Assembly: GCF_019710585.1 (NCBI RefSeq)
Contig: NZ_JAIFZQ010000020.1
Location: 186,001-250,000 of the forward strand
Direction: 5' to 3'
Length of the DNA stretch: 64,000 nt
From: Arthrobacter sp. MAHUQ-56
Lineage (GTDB): Bacteria; Actinomycetota; Actinomycetes; Actinomycetales; Micrococcaceae
This document shows positions 24,917 to 35,288 of the stretch, one piece after another; position 1 is the stretch's first letter; each line of letters starts with the position of its first letter. Both the position numbers and the translations under genes were made by a program. Under the pieces are notes generated by a model that saw only the letters and a list, made by a program, of their open reading frames with translations, ran no database searches and had not been told where the DNA came from.

Positions 24917-26269
24917 ATGAACTCCACGCCGCCACCTCCCAGCCGAAACAAGTTCTTGGGCTCCACAGTCTTCTCGCGCGGCAGCTACGCCGAAGCGCTG
25001 CGGATCGGGGAGATCCTCCGCAAGGAAACCGTGGGCGGCGCCCTCCTGGTTGTCGCGGCAGTGGCCGCCCTCATCTGGGCCAACTCCCCGGCGTCGGACA
25101 GCTACTTCGCCCTCCGCGACTTCAAGGTGGGCTACGAGCCCTGGCACCTGGAACTGAGCCTCGGGGCCTGGGCGGCCGACGGACTGCTGGCGATCTTCTT
25201 CTTCCTGGTGGGCCTGGAACTCAAACGCGAATTCGTGGCCGGCGACCTGCGGCAGATCAGCAAGTCGATCGTGCCGGTGGCGGCCGCCGTGGGAGGCGTG
25301 GCGGTCCCGGCGGTGATCTACGCCGTCGTCAATCTGGCCAGCCCTGAGACACTTCGCGGCTGGGCCATTCCCACCGCAACCGACATCGCGTTTGCCGTGG
25401 CGGTCCTGGCCATCATTGGATCGCACCTGCCCAGTGCCCTGCGGATCTTCCTGCTGACGCTGGCCGTGGTGGACGACCTGATTGCCATCACCATCATCGC
25501 GTTCTTCTACTCCACCGACATCCAGGTCACCCCGCTGCTCCTTGCGCTCATTCCGCTGGGCATCTATGCCTTCCTGGCGCAGAAGTACCGCCGCTTCTTC
25601 GGCCAGCACGCCGCGGCCGCGTGGCTGATCCTGCTGCCCCTGGGCGCCGTGACCTGGGCGCTGGTCCACGCCTCCGGCATCCACGCTACCGTGGCCGGGG
25701 TGCTCCTGGGCTTCGCCATTCCCGTTATCCGGTCGCAGGCGTCCGGCGGACCGGAGGGCGGCCCCGGGCTGGCCGAGATCTTCGAGCACCGGTTCCGCCC
25801 CATTTCCGCCGGCGTGGCGGTTCCCATCTTCGCGTTCTTTTCCGCTGGGGTGGCCGTTGGCGGGTGGGAAGGCCTGGGCTCGGCCCTGGCGGACCCCGTG
25901 GCGCTGGGCATCATCCTGGGCCTGGTCGTGGGCAAGCCGATCGGGATCATGGGCACGACGTGGGTCCTGACCAAAGCCACCAGGGCCAGCCTGGACAGTT
26001 CCTTCAAATGGATCGACGTGTTTGGCGTGGCACTGCTGGCGGGCATCGGCTTCACGGTGTCGCTGCTGGTGGCAGAGCTCAGCTTCGGCCACGGCAGCCT
26101 GCACGACGACCACGCCAAGGTGGGAATCCTGGCCGCCTCACTGATCGCCGCGCTGCTGGCAACAGCGGTATTGCGGACCCGGAACCGGCAGTACCGCATC
26201 GCCGAAGAGCTGGAAAAGGTCGACGCCGACCAGGACGGCATCCCGGACGTGTACCAGGGCCGCGCCTAA
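24917..26269 (+). CDS. nhaA: Na+/H+ antiporter NhaA
   Basis: Membrane antiporter of 450 residues that expels sodium in exchange for protons. Around eleven hydrophobic helices are visible. The paired aspartates of the ion site lie in [18 protein letters not shown], and [20 protein letters not shown] is the family's conserved broken helix with an aspartate. The C-terminal tail is acidic and ends [21 protein letters not shown], a segment looking like a calcium-binding-style DxDxD loop. ATG at 24917 has AAGGACA upstream. The 232-base gap to the divergent CHRD gene shows no element I can name. Confidence 0.95.
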   Translation: MNSTPPPPSRNKFLGSTVFSRGSYAEALRIGEILRKETVGGALLVVAAVAALIWANSPASDSYFALRDFKVGYEPWHLELSLGAWAADGLLAIFFFLVGLELKREFVAGDLRQISKSIVPVAAAVGGVAVPAVIYAVVNLASPETLRGWAIPTATDIAFAVAVLAIIGSHLPSALRIFLLTLAVVDDLIAITIIAFFYSTDIQVTPLLLALIPLGIYAFLAQKYRRFFGQHAAAAWLILLPLGAVTWALVHASGIHATVAGVLLGFAIPVIRSQASGGPEGGPGLAEIFEHRFRPISAGVAVPIFAFFSAGVAVGGWEGLGSALADPVALGIILGLVVGKPIGIMGTTWVLTKATRASLDSSFKWIDVFGVALLAGIGFTVSLLVAELSFGHGSLHDDHAKVGILAASLIAALLATAVLRTRNRQYRIAEELEKVDADQDGIPDVYQGRA

Positions 26270-26273
26270 GCTT

Positions 26274-26292
26274 CCCCCGGAAACTCCGGGGG
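26274..26292. terminator. Bidirectional terminator after nhaA
   Basis: Perfect 8-bp GC-rich stem CCCCCGGA / TCCGGGGG around a 3-base loop, five bases after the nhaA stop and five bases before the end of the convergent 75-residue gene. Confidence 0.75.
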
Positions 26293-26297
26293 TCTGG

Positions 26298-26525
26298 TCA
26301 GGCGGTGGCCAACGGCGGCGTGGCGTTGTCCTCAACGTGCCGGATCTCCAGGGCCTCCGGGTCCAGCAGCTTCCGCGTGCCGGTGCGGGCATCCAGGATC
26401 CAGAAGAGTTCGAGGGCCGGTACGACGTCGGTCACCCGGCCGCGGTGGAAGAGCTTGCCCCGGTGCCACGCTTCAATGTGGTCCCCGATGCGAAGCTGGG
26501 CCGTACGTATTCCTTGTGCCTCCAT
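26298..26525 (-). CDS. Hypothetical small basic protein, possible SH3-like fold
   Basis: Protein of 75 residues: MEAQGIRTAQLRIGDHIEAW with GKLFHRGRVTDVVPALELFW and a second strand-rich half. The spacing of hydrophobic residues and the GDxIEAWxxGxLFHRGxV opening suggest a small beta barrel of SH3/Tudor type, perhaps nucleic-acid binding; this is inference from pattern only. GCAGGAGG lies 12 bases before the ATG. It stands alone between the nhaA terminator and a long inverted repeat. I do not recognise the family. Confidence 0.65.
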   Translation of the reverse strand: MEAQGIRTAQLRIGDHIEAWHRGKLFHRGRVTDVVPALELFWILDARTGTRKLLDPEALEIRHVEDNATPPLATA

Positions 26526-26636
26526 AATGGGCTGCCTCCTGCTGTTGTATCCCCGTAAGCACAGCTTGCCGTGGACAGGTTGCCGGAGTGTTTCCGCGTG
26601 GTGTTTTTTCTGTGTCGCCGGTGACCGTCGGCACCG

Positions 26637-26697
26637 GTCAGAGGTTTGTTCGCGGATCGGTGCCTTGAAGGTTCGGGCCTGCGAACAAGCTTCTGAC
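26637..26697. repeat. Intergenic inverted repeat downstream of the iron-transport operon
   Basis: GTCAGAGGTTTGTTCGC (26637-26653) and GCGAACAAGCTTCTGAC (26681-26697) pair at 15 of 17 positions, with two positions that could wobble, around a 27-base loop. It lies 27 bases after the end of the fbpC-like gene. No T-run follows, so it may be a 3' stabilising structure, a weak terminator or a palindromic element. Confidence 0.55.
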
Positions 26698-26723
26698 AGG
26701 CCGCGGGGGGCGTGCGGAGCTGG

Positions 26724-27877
<1,154 letters not shown>

Positions 27878-27881
<4 letters not shown>

Positions 27882-29467
27882 TGTCCGGCTACTTTCTTGG
27901 ACTGTTGGAAGAGGAGGTAGGTCATGGGCGCCGAGAGCAGGATCATCAGCAGCGCGTAGGGTGCGGCACCCACATAGTCGATCTCGCTGCTCTTGATCCA
28001 GAATTCGGTAGCCAGGGTCCTGGTGCCGTTGGGGGACAGCAGCAAGGTGGCGGTGAGCTCGTTCGCGATGGCCAGGAACACCAGTGCGGCACCGCCGGCG
28101 GCAGCGGGGGCGGTGAGCCGCAGCGTGACCTGGATGAACGCCAGAAGCGGGGGCTTGCCCAGCGCCTGCGCGGCCTCGTCGAGTTCCTTGGGGGCCTGCG
28201 CCAGGCCGGCCCGCAGGTTCACCAGGGCGCGGGGGAGGAACAGCAGCACGTACGCCGCCACCAGGACCCCCGCCGTCTGGTAGATTCCGGGGACCACGCG
28301 GATGCTGACCGTGACGAACGCGAGGGCCACCACGATGCCGGGCATGGAGCTGGTGACGTAGTTGGACAGTTCCAGGGTCTTGCTGAACCAGCCGGGGCGC
28401 CGGACGGCGAGGTATGCCATGGGGAAGGCCACCACAGTAGTGGCTGCCGCGCCGGCGAGTCCGTACCAGAACGTGGCCAGGAGGGCGGGGAGGAACTCGG
28501 CTGCGGTCCAGGCGCCGGCCCCGCCGGCCGCGGTCCAGCGCAGCACGTAGTACAGCGGGAGCCCGAACGCGAGAGCTGTCAGGGCGAGGAGGAAGAGCTG
28601 GGCGGGGACCTGGTAGGCGTGCAGCGGCAGCCGCAGCGCCTTGGCCTGCGCGCCGGAGCCGATCCGTGCGTAGCGTGCGGTGCCGCGGCTGCGAACCTCG
28701 GCCATCAGCAGGAGCAGGCAGAAGAACACCAGCACGCTGGCCAGCATGTTGCCTGCCGCGCCGTTGAAGGTGGACCGGTACTGGGTCATGATCGCGGTGG
28801 TGAAGGTATCGAACCGGATCATGGCGAAGGCGCCGTACTCGGCGAGCAGGTGCAGCCCCACCAGCAGGGCCCCACCGGTCATCGCGATCCGGAGCTGGGG
28901 GAGCACCACCCGGAAAAACGAGCGCCAGGCGCCCAGCCCCAGGGCCGCGGAGGACTGCTCGATGGCCGGGTCCAGGCGGCTGAGCGTGGCGGCGGCCGGG
29001 ATGTACACGAGCGGGAAGTAGGACAGCGTGGAGATCAGGATCCCGGAGCCCAGGCCGCCCAGCGACGGTATCGCCGAGACCCAGGCGTAGCTGTTGACGA
29101 ACGCCGGGATGGCCAGCGGCGCCGCCAGCAGCACCGCCCAGATCCGGTGGCCGCGCAGCTTGGTCCGCTCCACCAGCCACGCCCCCGCCACGCCAAGCAG
29201 CAGGCACAGCGGGATGGTGGCTGCCATCAGCAGCAGGGTGTTCAGCAGCAGTTCGCCCACGCGGGGCCGGAGGATGAGTGCGACGGCGGTGTCCCACCCG
29301 GTTGCCACCGTCATATAGGCGACGTACCCCAGGGGCACGAGGGAGAACAGGGCGATCAGCACCGCCAGGATGGACACAGCGGAAACGCCGAAAGGCGGGC
29401 GGGGGCGCTTGCCCCGGCCCGCCGTCGTCGTGCCCTGCCTTGGCGGAGCCGATAGATCGGTGGTCAC
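27878..29467 (-). CDS. Iron ABC transporter permease (FbpB-like, fused two-half)
   Basis: Integral membrane protein of 529 residues with about twelve helices: two consecutive binding-protein-dependent permease domains in one chain, as in the FbpB/SfuB ferric transporters. The EAA-like loops that contact the ATPase are visible as AALGLGAWRSFFRVVLPQLR in the first half and EAAQALGKPPLLAFIQVTLR in the second. GTG start four bases after the stop of the substrate-binding gene. It forms a channel for iron released from the lipoprotein at 29472. Confidence 0.92.
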
Positions 29468-29471
29468 TGAC

Positions 29472-30527
29472 TTAGAGGAGTCCTGCCTGGGTCATCAGGT
29501 CGCTGACCTTTTGGGAGTTGAGCTTGGCGGCGTCCACCTTGGGAGCCTGCAGGTCCTTGATGGGGACCAGCTTGTCGTTGGCGGGGACGTCCGAGCCGAC
29601 GGCGTACTCGAAGGACGTTCCGTTCTTCAGGACTTCCTGGCCCTTCTTGCCGGTGATGAACTTCAGGAACTGCTGGGCAGCCGCCGCGTTCTTGGAGGAC
29701 TTCAGCACGCCGCCGCCGGAGACGGACAGGAACGCGCCCGGGTCCTCGTTCTTGAAGTAGTACGGGGTGACGTTGTTGGAGTTCTCGCCGGTCTTGGCCT
29801 GGTCGCCGTAGTAGTAGTAGTGGTAGATCAGCGCGGCATCCACTTCACCGGCGTTGACAGCCTTCATGGCCGTGCTGTTGCCCTTGTACGCCTTGGAGTT
29901 GTCCTTCATGGCCTTCAGCCATTCCTCGGTGGCGGCCTCGCCCTTGAGTTCCAGCAGCGCGGAGACGATGGCCTGGAAGTCGGCGCCGGTGGGGGAGGCT
30001 GCCCAGCGGCCCTTCCACTCCGGCTTGGCCAGGTCAAGCATGGACTTGGGCAGCTGGTCCTCGGTGAGCTTGGTCTTGTTGTACACCAGGACGGTGGAGC
30101 GGGCGGCGATGCCCGTCCACTTGCCGGTGGACGGCGAGAACTCGGAAGGGACCTGGGCCAGGGTGTCCTTGTCCACGTCCGCGAACAGCCCGGCGTTCTC
30201 CACCTGCGTCATGGCGGGGGAGTTCTCGGTGAGGAATACGTCGGCGGGGGACGCCTGGCCTTCCTGGACGATCTGGTTGGACATCTCGGTGTCGTCGCCC
30301 TGACGGAGGGTCACCTTGATGCCGGTTTCCGCGGTGAAGGCGTCAACCCATTCCTTGGTGAGGCTCTCGTGCTGGGCGTTGTAGACCGTGATCTCACCGG
30401 CGGAGGAGCCGCCGGACGCTGCAGAGGAGCTGCCACCTGCGGGGGTGCCGCCGCCGCAGGCGGTCAGGCCGAGGGCTGCGGTGGCGGCGAGTGCGATGCC
30501 TGCCAGCGCGTTGTTGCGGATCTTCAT
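29472..30527 (-). CDS. Iron ABC transporter substrate-binding lipoprotein (FbpA-like)
   Basis: Extracellular solute-binding lipoprotein of 351 residues. The signal ends in lipobox LTAC, followed by a Gly/Ser linker. The mature chain starts AGEITVYNAQHESLTKEWVD, typical of the FbpA/FutA family. A tyrosine run in DAALIYHYYYYGDQAKTG supplies the tyrosines that hold Fe(III) in this family. It is first in the operon with permease and ATPase. Upstream lie an iron box, a CRP-like site and an inverted repeat, so control by iron and possibly cAMP is expected. The ribosome site is weak. Confidence 0.93.
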   Translation of the reverse strand: MKIRNNALAGIALAATAALGLTACGGGTPAGGSSSAASGGSSAGEITVYNAQHESLTKEWVDAFTAETGIKVTLRQGDDTEMSNQIVQEGQASPADVFLTENSPAMTQVENAGLFADVDKDTLAQVPSEFSPSTGKWTGIAARSTVLVYNKTKLTEDQLPKSMLDLAKPEWKGRWAASPTGADFQAIVSALLELKGEAATEEWLKAMKDNSKAYKGNSTAMKAVNAGEVDAALIYHYYYYGDQAKTGENSNNVTPYYFKNEDPGAFLSVSGGGVLKSSKNAAAAQQFLKFITGKKGQEVLKNGTSFEYAVGSDVPANDKLVPIKDLQAPKVDAAKLNSQKVSDLMTQAGLL

Positions 30528-30608
30528 TGAGGCTGCTTTCGTGGGAAAAAGTCTGCGTGGACCTGCGTCCTGGGAGGCGTCCGGGAAGGGAGCCCCTGTC
30601 AGGAAACT

Positions 30609-30627
30609 GTAGGGTAGGCAAACCTAA
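30609..30627 (-). promoter_or_regulatory. DtxR/IdeR-type iron box upstream of the iron transporter
   Basis: GTAGGGTAGGCAAACCTAA matches TTAGGTTAGGCTAACCTAA at 16 of 19 positions. It sits 82 bases before the fbpA-like ATG. On the minus strand TTTATG and TACAGT 17 bases apart straddle it, so a repressor bound here would cover the promoter. Confidence 0.8.
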
Positions 30628-30650
30628 GCATAAAGCCAGAAAGCGTTTTA

Positions 30651-30666
30651 AGTGACGAGGTTCACA
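30651..30666 (-). promoter_or_regulatory. CRP/GlxR-like site
   Basis: AGTGA-N6-TCACA at 30651-30666 differs from the palindromic CRP/GlxR consensus TGTGA-N6-TCACA at one position. It lies 24 bases upstream of the iron box on the promoter side away from the fbpA-like gene, a normal activator position. Confidence 0.5.
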
Positions 30667-30667
30667 T

Positions 30668-30697
30668 CAATTACGAAAACGTTGCGTGACGTAATTG
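30668..30697. repeat. Perfect inverted repeat in the iron-transporter upstream region
   Basis: CAATTACG (30668-30675) and CGTAATTG (30690-30697) with 14 bases between. It adjoins the CRP-like site and may be another operator; the arms are AT-rich in a GC-rich region. No known regulator was matched. Confidence 0.45.
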
Positions 30698-30714
30698 CGG
30701 GTGGTTCCGGCGCC

Positions 30715-30762
30715 GGAAGGTTCGACGGCGGCACCCGGGTGAGTGCCGCCGTCGAACCTTCC
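30715..30762 (-). terminator. Strong terminator of the ctaC-ctaD unit
   Basis: Perfect 20-bp stem from 30715-30734 and 30743-30762 with an 8-base loop, five bases after the ctaD stop. Its core GTTCGACGGCGGC / GCCGCCGTCGAAC is identical to that of the hairpin at 2555-2585. Confidence 0.85.
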
Positions 30763-30766
30763 CTGC

Positions 30767-32521
30767 TTACTCGTTGGGGTTCGGGGACCGGACGTCCTTC
30801 TCGCCGATGTCCGCTGCCCCCAGCACGTCCGCCGTGGGGCCGTGCACCGGTGGATGCTCGCGGATGCTCAGTTCGGGGTGGTGCAGGTCCAAGGCGGGGC
30901 GCTCCGAACGGATCCGGGGGAGCGAGGTGAAGTTGTGGCGCGGCGGCGGGCAGGACGTGGCCCACTCGAGGGAGGCGCCGAAGCCCCAGGGATCGTCCAC
31001 CGTGACCTTCCGGCCCGTCCGCCAGGTGATGTAGACGTTCCAGAGGAACGGGATCAGGGACGCGCCCAACAGGTAGGAGCCCAGGGTGGAGAACTGGTTC
31101 ATGCCCGTGAAGTTGTCCTCGGGCATGTAGTCCGCGTACCGCCGGGGCATGCCCAGGGCGCCCAGCCAGTGCTGGATCAGGAACGTGGCATGGAAGCCCA
31201 GGAACAGCATCCAGAAGTGGATCTTGCCCAGGCGCTCGTTGAGCATCTTCCCGGTGAACTTGGGCCACCAGAAGTAGAACCCGGCGAACATGGCGAACAC
31301 CACCGTGCCGAACACCACGTAGTGGAAGTGCGCCACCACGAAGTAGGAGTCCGAGACGTGGAAGTCCATGGGTGGCGAGGCCAGGATGATGCCGGTCAGC
31401 CCGCCGAAGAGGAACGTGGCGAGGAACCCCATGCTCCACAGCATCGGGGTCTCGAACGTCAGGGATCCGCCCCACATGGTGCCGATCCAGTTGAAGAACT
31501 TCACGCCCGTGGGGACCGCGATGAGCATGGTCATGAAGGCAAAGAACGGCAGGAATACAGCGCCGGTGACGTACATGTGGTGCGCCCACACGGTCATCGA
31601 AAGGGCGGCGATGGCGATGGTGGCGTACACCAGGCCCTTGTAGCCGAAGATCGGTTTGCGGCTGAAGACCGGGAAAACCTCGGAGACGATGCCGAAGAAC
31701 GGCAACGCGATGATGTACACCTCGGGGTGGCCGAAGAACCAGAACAGGTGCTGCCAGAGGATGGCGCCGCCGTTGGCGGGATCGAAGATATGGGCACCGA
31801 ACTTCCGGTCCGCGCCGAGCGCGAACAGTGCGGCGGCCAGCGGCGGGAATGCCATGATCACCAGGATCGCGGTGACCAGGGTGTTCCAGGTGAAGATCGG
31901 CATGCGCCACATGGTGAGCCCGGGAGCCCTCATGCAGATGATGGTGGTGATGAAGTTGACCGCGCCGAGGATGGTGCCGAAGCCGGACAGCGCCAGGCCG
32001 AACACCCACAGGTCACCGCCGACGCCCGGGGTGAACGTGGTGTTGGACAGCGGCGCGTAGGCGAACCAGCCGAACGACGCCGAGCCCTGCGGGGTGATGA
32101 AGCCGGAGACGGCGATGGTCGACCCGAACAGGAAGAACCAGAACGCCAGTGCGTTCAGGCGCGGGAACGCCACGTCCGGGGCGCCGATCTGCAGCGGCAT
32201 GATCACATTGGCGAAACCGGCGAACAGCGGGGTGGCGAACATCAGCAGCATCATGGTGCCGTGCATGGTGAACAGCTGGTTGTACTGTTCCTTGGTCTGC
32301 AGGATCTGCATGCCGGGCTCGAACAGCTCGGCACGGATCAGCAGCGCCATGACGCCCGCGGCGCAGAAGAACACGAACGACGAAATCAGGTACATGTACC
32401 CGATGGTCTTGTGGTCGGTGGAGGTGATCCAGTTGACCACAATGGCGCCCTTGGCGCGGCGGCCCGGAGGTGGCGGGGCAGCTGCTGCGGTCCCGCCCGG
32501 CCGTTGACTTGTGGTGGACAT
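30767..32521 (-). CDS. ctaD: Cytochrome c oxidase subunit I (aa3-type)
   Basis: Catalytic subunit of the terminal oxidase, 584 residues, about twelve membrane helices. Heme and copper ligands are visible: [13 protein letters not shown] for the low-spin heme, [17 protein letters not shown] with the CuB histidine and cross-linked tyrosine, [10 protein letters not shown], and [20 protein letters not shown]. The C-terminus extends into a charged tail ([19 protein letters not shown]). The ATG overlaps the ctaC stop (TAATG). Together with CtaC it forms the core of a proton-pumping aa3 oxidase; subunits III and IV are not adjacent, so they are encoded elsewhere or supplied by a second locus. Confidence 0.96.
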   Translation of the reverse strand: MSTTSQRPGGTAAAAPPPPGRRAKGAIVVNWITSTDHKTIGYMYLISSFVFFCAAGVMALLIRAELFEPGMQILQTKEQYNQLFTMHGTMMLLMFATPLFAGFANVIMPLQIGAPDVAFPRLNALAFWFFLFGSTIAVSGFITPQGSASFGWFAYAPLSNTTFTPGVGGDLWVFGLALSGFGTILGAVNFITTIICMRAPGLTMWRMPIFTWNTLVTAILVIMAFPPLAAALFALGADRKFGAHIFDPANGGAILWQHLFWFFGHPEVYIIALPFFGIVSEVFPVFSRKPIFGYKGLVYATIAIAALSMTVWAHHMYVTGAVFLPFFAFMTMLIAVPTGVKFFNWIGTMWGGSLTFETPMLWSMGFLATFLFGGLTGIILASPPMDFHVSDSYFVVAHFHYVVFGTVVFAMFAGFYFWWPKFTGKMLNERLGKIHFWMLFLGFHATFLIQHWLGALGMPRRYADYMPEDNFTGMNQFSTLGSYLLGASLIPFLWNVYITWRTGRKVTVDDPWGFGASLEWATSCPPPRHNFTSLPRIRSERPALDLHHPELSIREHPPVHGPTADVLGAADIGEKDVRSPNPNE

Positions 32522-33453
32522 TACTGCGCCGTCCTTTGCTGTGGGATGTCCAGGGCCTGCGGTTCCACGCCCGCCGGGGCCAGGCCTGCCGGGGCCGGTG
32601 CCGACTCCGGCCGCCTGACGTAGTCAACGCCCAGCGGGCCGGTGTTGCCGCGGGCCTTCAAATCGGCGATGTGGCTGTCGTACTCCTGCTGGCTGACCAC
32701 CCGGACCTTGAAGAGCATCTCGGAGTGGTATTCGCCGCAGAGCTCGGCGCATTTGCCCATGTATTCGCCCGTGCGGTTGGGAGTGATGCTGATGTAGGGG
32801 TTGAACTGTTCGTGGCCCGGGTACATGTCGCGCTTCTGCAGGAACTCCACCACCCAGAAGGAATGCTGGACGTCGCGGGTCTGCAGGTGCAGTTCAACCT
32901 TCTTCCCCTCGGGGAGGTAGAGGGTGGGCAGCCGGTCCGGGGTTCCCCAGTTGCCGGTGAGGTGGGCCTGTTGCCCGGCGTCCTCGTGGACGTCCTCCTT
33001 GACGTAGTTGAAGTCCCAGGACCACTGCTTGCCGAAGACATCGATCACCACGTCGGGGTTGGGGAACCGCTCGTCGATGGCGCGCTGCTCCCTGTCCGTG
33101 AAGACGAACAGGACCCCGATCACGATGAGCGGGATGGACAAGTAGAAGACTTCCAGTGGCAGGTTGTAGCTGATCTGGGGCGGGAAGCCCACGGTGTCCT
33201 TCCGGCGCCGGTAGGCGATGATCACCCAGAGCATCAGCCCCCAGGTGATGATCCCGACGATCAGCGCGGCAATCCACGAGTTGACCCACAGGTCCATGAT
33301 CAGCGGCGTGTTGCTGGTGGTTTCACGGTTGCCCGGCAGGAAGCCGCGGGACACTTCGGCAGAGCACGATGCCAGCGCGGGCACGGTGGCAAGCCCCGCG
33401 GCCAGTGCCGCGAAGCGCCGCATGCTGTGGTTCATGAACGGTTTTGTACCCAC
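32521..33453 (-). CDS. ctaC: Cytochrome c oxidase subunit II
   Basis: Membrane-anchored copper subunit of 310 residues. Lipobox LASC at residue 30 follows the signal; two helices, [20 protein letters not shown] and [16 protein letters not shown], precede the extracytoplasmic cupredoxin domain. The CuA site is [12 protein letters not shown] with both cysteines, histidine and methionine. I chose GTG at 33453 because GGAGGG lies seven bases upstream; ATGs at 33492, 33471 and 33435 are possible. It is transcribed before ctaD, with which it overlaps by one base. Confidence 0.95.
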   Translation of the reverse strand: MGTKPFMNHSMRRFAALAAGLATVPALASCSAEVSRGFLPGNRETTSNTPLIMDLWVNSWIAALIVGIITWGLMLWVIIAYRRRKDTVGFPPQISYNLPLEVFYLSIPLIVIGVLFVFTDREQRAIDERFPNPDVVIDVFGKQWSWDFNYVKEDVHEDAGQQAHLTGNWGTPDRLPTLYLPEGKKVELHLQTRDVQHSFWVVEFLQKRDMYPGHEQFNPYISITPNRTGEYMGKCAELCGEYHSEMLFKVRVVSQQEYDSHIADLKARGNTGPLGVDYVRRPESAPAPAGLAPAGVEPQALDIPQQRTAQ

Positions 33454-33618
33454 AAGTGGTCCCTCCGGCATGCTCCAGAAGCCCAACTGCATGAGCCCGC
33501 CCGCCGGCCCGCGGCCGGTGGGTTGTGTGGCCCACCATACGCGCGGAGGATGCTAAGGGGAAGGGGTTCTCTGTGGCCGGGAAGGTCCCGGCCGGGCGCC
33601 CGCAGGGGAAGGACGGAT

Positions 33619-34449
33619 ATGGTGGAAGCGGACATCACCATCGCGGCGGCACAGTTCAGTGCAGGCACTGACGTCAGGGAGAATACGACGGCGGCAGGCC
33701 GGCAAATAGCCGCGGCTGCGGCCGCTGGGGCGGAGCTGGTGGTCCTGCCCGAATCCAGCCTGTACGGCACCAGCGAAGGCGCCGGGGCCATCGCAGCCAT
33801 TGCCGAGGACCTGGACGGGCCCTTCATCCGGAGCATTTCCGGCTGGGCAAAGGAGCACCGTATCGCGGTCCTGGTGGGAACGTACGAGCCGGGGCCGGAC
33901 GGCCTGCCGTACAACACCCTGGTGGCACTGGACCGCCACGGGGAGGTCATGGGCTGCTACCGCAAGGTCCATCTCTACGATGCCTTCGGCTACCGCGAAA
34001 GCGAGGGCATTGCCCCTGGCCGCGCCGACAAACCCTTCGTTTTCACCCTCGGCGGGTGGCGGTTCGGCACGTTCACCTGCTACGACCTCCGCTTCCCCGA
34101 AAGCGCCCGGGCCGCCGTGGACGCCGGGGCCGAGGTACTGCTGGTGCCGGCCATGTGGATCCGCGGGCCCGGCAAGGAGGACCATTGGGCCACCCTGCTG
34201 AAGGCCCGGGCCATTGAGAACACCGCCTACGTCCTGGCTGCCAACCAGACAGGGCCGCTGGCCACGGGCTATTCCATCGCGGTGGACCCGGCGGGCGTGG
34301 TCGTGGCCAATGCGGGCGAGGAGCGCGGACTGATCCTGGCACGACCCAGCCGGGAACGGCTGCGCCGGGTACGCGCCCGGGTGCCGGTTCTGGAAAACCG
34401 CCGCTACGCCGTCGTGCCGCTGCCGGAGCCGAAGCCGCGCGCTAGCTAG
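33619..34449 (+). CDS. Carbon-nitrogen hydrolase (nitrilase superfamily)
   Basis: Amidase-type enzyme of 276 residues with the Glu-Lys-Cys triad of the superfamily: LVVLPESSLYG, YRKVHLYDAFGYRESEG and FGTFTCYDLRFPESAR. The loop following lysine, with the phenylalanine-glycine-tyrosine sequence, is typical of the Nit1/omega-amidase-like branch that repairs deaminated glutathione or hydrolyses omega-amides. Start ATG at 33619 with AGGGGAAGGA upstream; a perfect 7-bp hairpin at 33575-33593 lies in its leader. It is a single-gene unit divergent from ctaC. Confidence 0.9.
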   Translation: MVEADITIAAAQFSAGTDVRENTTAAGRQIAAAAAAGAELVVLPESSLYGTSEGAGAIAAIAEDLDGPFIRSISGWAKEHRIAVLVGTYEPGPDGLPYNTLVALDRHGEVMGCYRKVHLYDAFGYRESEGIAPGRADKPFVFTLGGWRFGTFTCYDLRFPESARAAVDAGAEVLLVPAMWIRGPGKEDHWATLLKARAIENTAYVLAANQTGPLATGYSIAVDPAGVVVANAGEERGLILARPSRERLRRVRARVPVLENRRYAVVPLPEPKPRAS

Positions 34450-34495
34450 CTTGGGCAGGAAGCCGCGATTACCCGTCCAGGGATGTGCCGCCCGG

Positions 34496-35218
34496 TCAGG
34501 CTATGCCCGTAGTGCCCAAAAGGCTTCCCACCGCGAAAGTGAAGGCCATGGCCAGCGCGCCCCCGAGCACCAGCCGCAGTGTTGCCTTGCGCTTGGAGCT
34601 TCCTCCAATCCGGGCACTGACGGTTCCGGTCAGGGCCAGGGCCAGCACGACCGCAGCGAAGGTGACCGGGATGCGGGCTTCGGCAGGCGGAAGGATGATG
34701 GCCAGCATCGGCAGCACGGCGCCGACTGTGAAAGCGACGGCGGAGGCGAAGGCCGCGTGCCACGGGCTGGCTACCTCGGCTTCGTCGATGTTCAGCTCAG
34801 CGGAGAGGTGGGCTTTGAGGGCGTCCTTGGCGGTCAGTTCTTCCGCGACCGTCCGCGCTGTAGCCTCGCTCAGCCCCTTCGCCTGGTAGATTTCCGCCAG
34901 TTCCGCCAGCTCGCCCTCGGGGTCGTCCCTCAGTTCCTGGCGTTCCTTTTCGATCAGTGCCCGCTGGCTGTCGCTCTGGCTGCTCACGGAGACATATTCG
35001 CCGAGGGCCATGGAGACCGCGCCGCCCACCACCGCAGCGGTGCCCGCCACCAGGATGGGCGGCAGATCGTTCGTCACGCCGGCAACGCCTACCACGGTTG
35101 CGGCAACGGAGACAATACCGTCGTTCGCGCCCAGGACGCCGGCCCGCAGCCAGTTCAGCCGCGCGGCCAGGCTGCCGTCGTGGGGTTCGAGGTGGCTCTG
35201 CTTCAGGGTTTCGGACAT
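34496..35218 (-). CDS. VIT1/CCC1 family metal transporter
   Basis: Membrane protein of 240 residues in the vacuolar-iron-transporter family, which moves Fe(II) or Mn(II) in exchange for protons. The first helix region LRAGVLGANDGIVSVAATVVGVAG carries the conserved Gly-Ala-Asn-Asp-Gly. The GGAVSMALGEYVSVSSQSDSQ stretch is the second signature; a cytoplasmic helical hinge rich in Glu and Lys (ALIEKERQELRDDPEGELAE) follows, forming the metal-binding domain. ATG at 35218 opens with the usual MSETLKQSHLEPHDG; the frame is open to 35266. It is followed by the convergent nitrilase gene. Confidence 0.9.
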   Translation of the reverse strand: MSETLKQSHLEPHDGSLAARLNWLRAGVLGANDGIVSVAATVVGVAGVTNDLPPILVAGTAAVVGGAVSMALGEYVSVSSQSDSQRALIEKERQELRDDPEGELAELAEIYQAKGLSEATARTVAEELTAKDALKAHLSAELNIDEAEVASPWHAAFASAVAFTVGAVLPMLAIILPPAEARIPVTFAAVVLALALTGTVSARIGGSSKRKATLRLVLGGALAMAFTFAVGSLLGTTGIA

Positions 35219-35288
35219 GTCGGCAGTAAACCACCGGGCAGGCGCCGGTGCCACGAAGGGTTGCATCCCCTAACCCTTTGGGCCCGGT

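Noticed and set aside
24254..26113. Open frame of 619 codons antisense to nhaA
   Set aside because: Shadow frame, His/Gly/Asp-rich low-complexity translation and no start signal.
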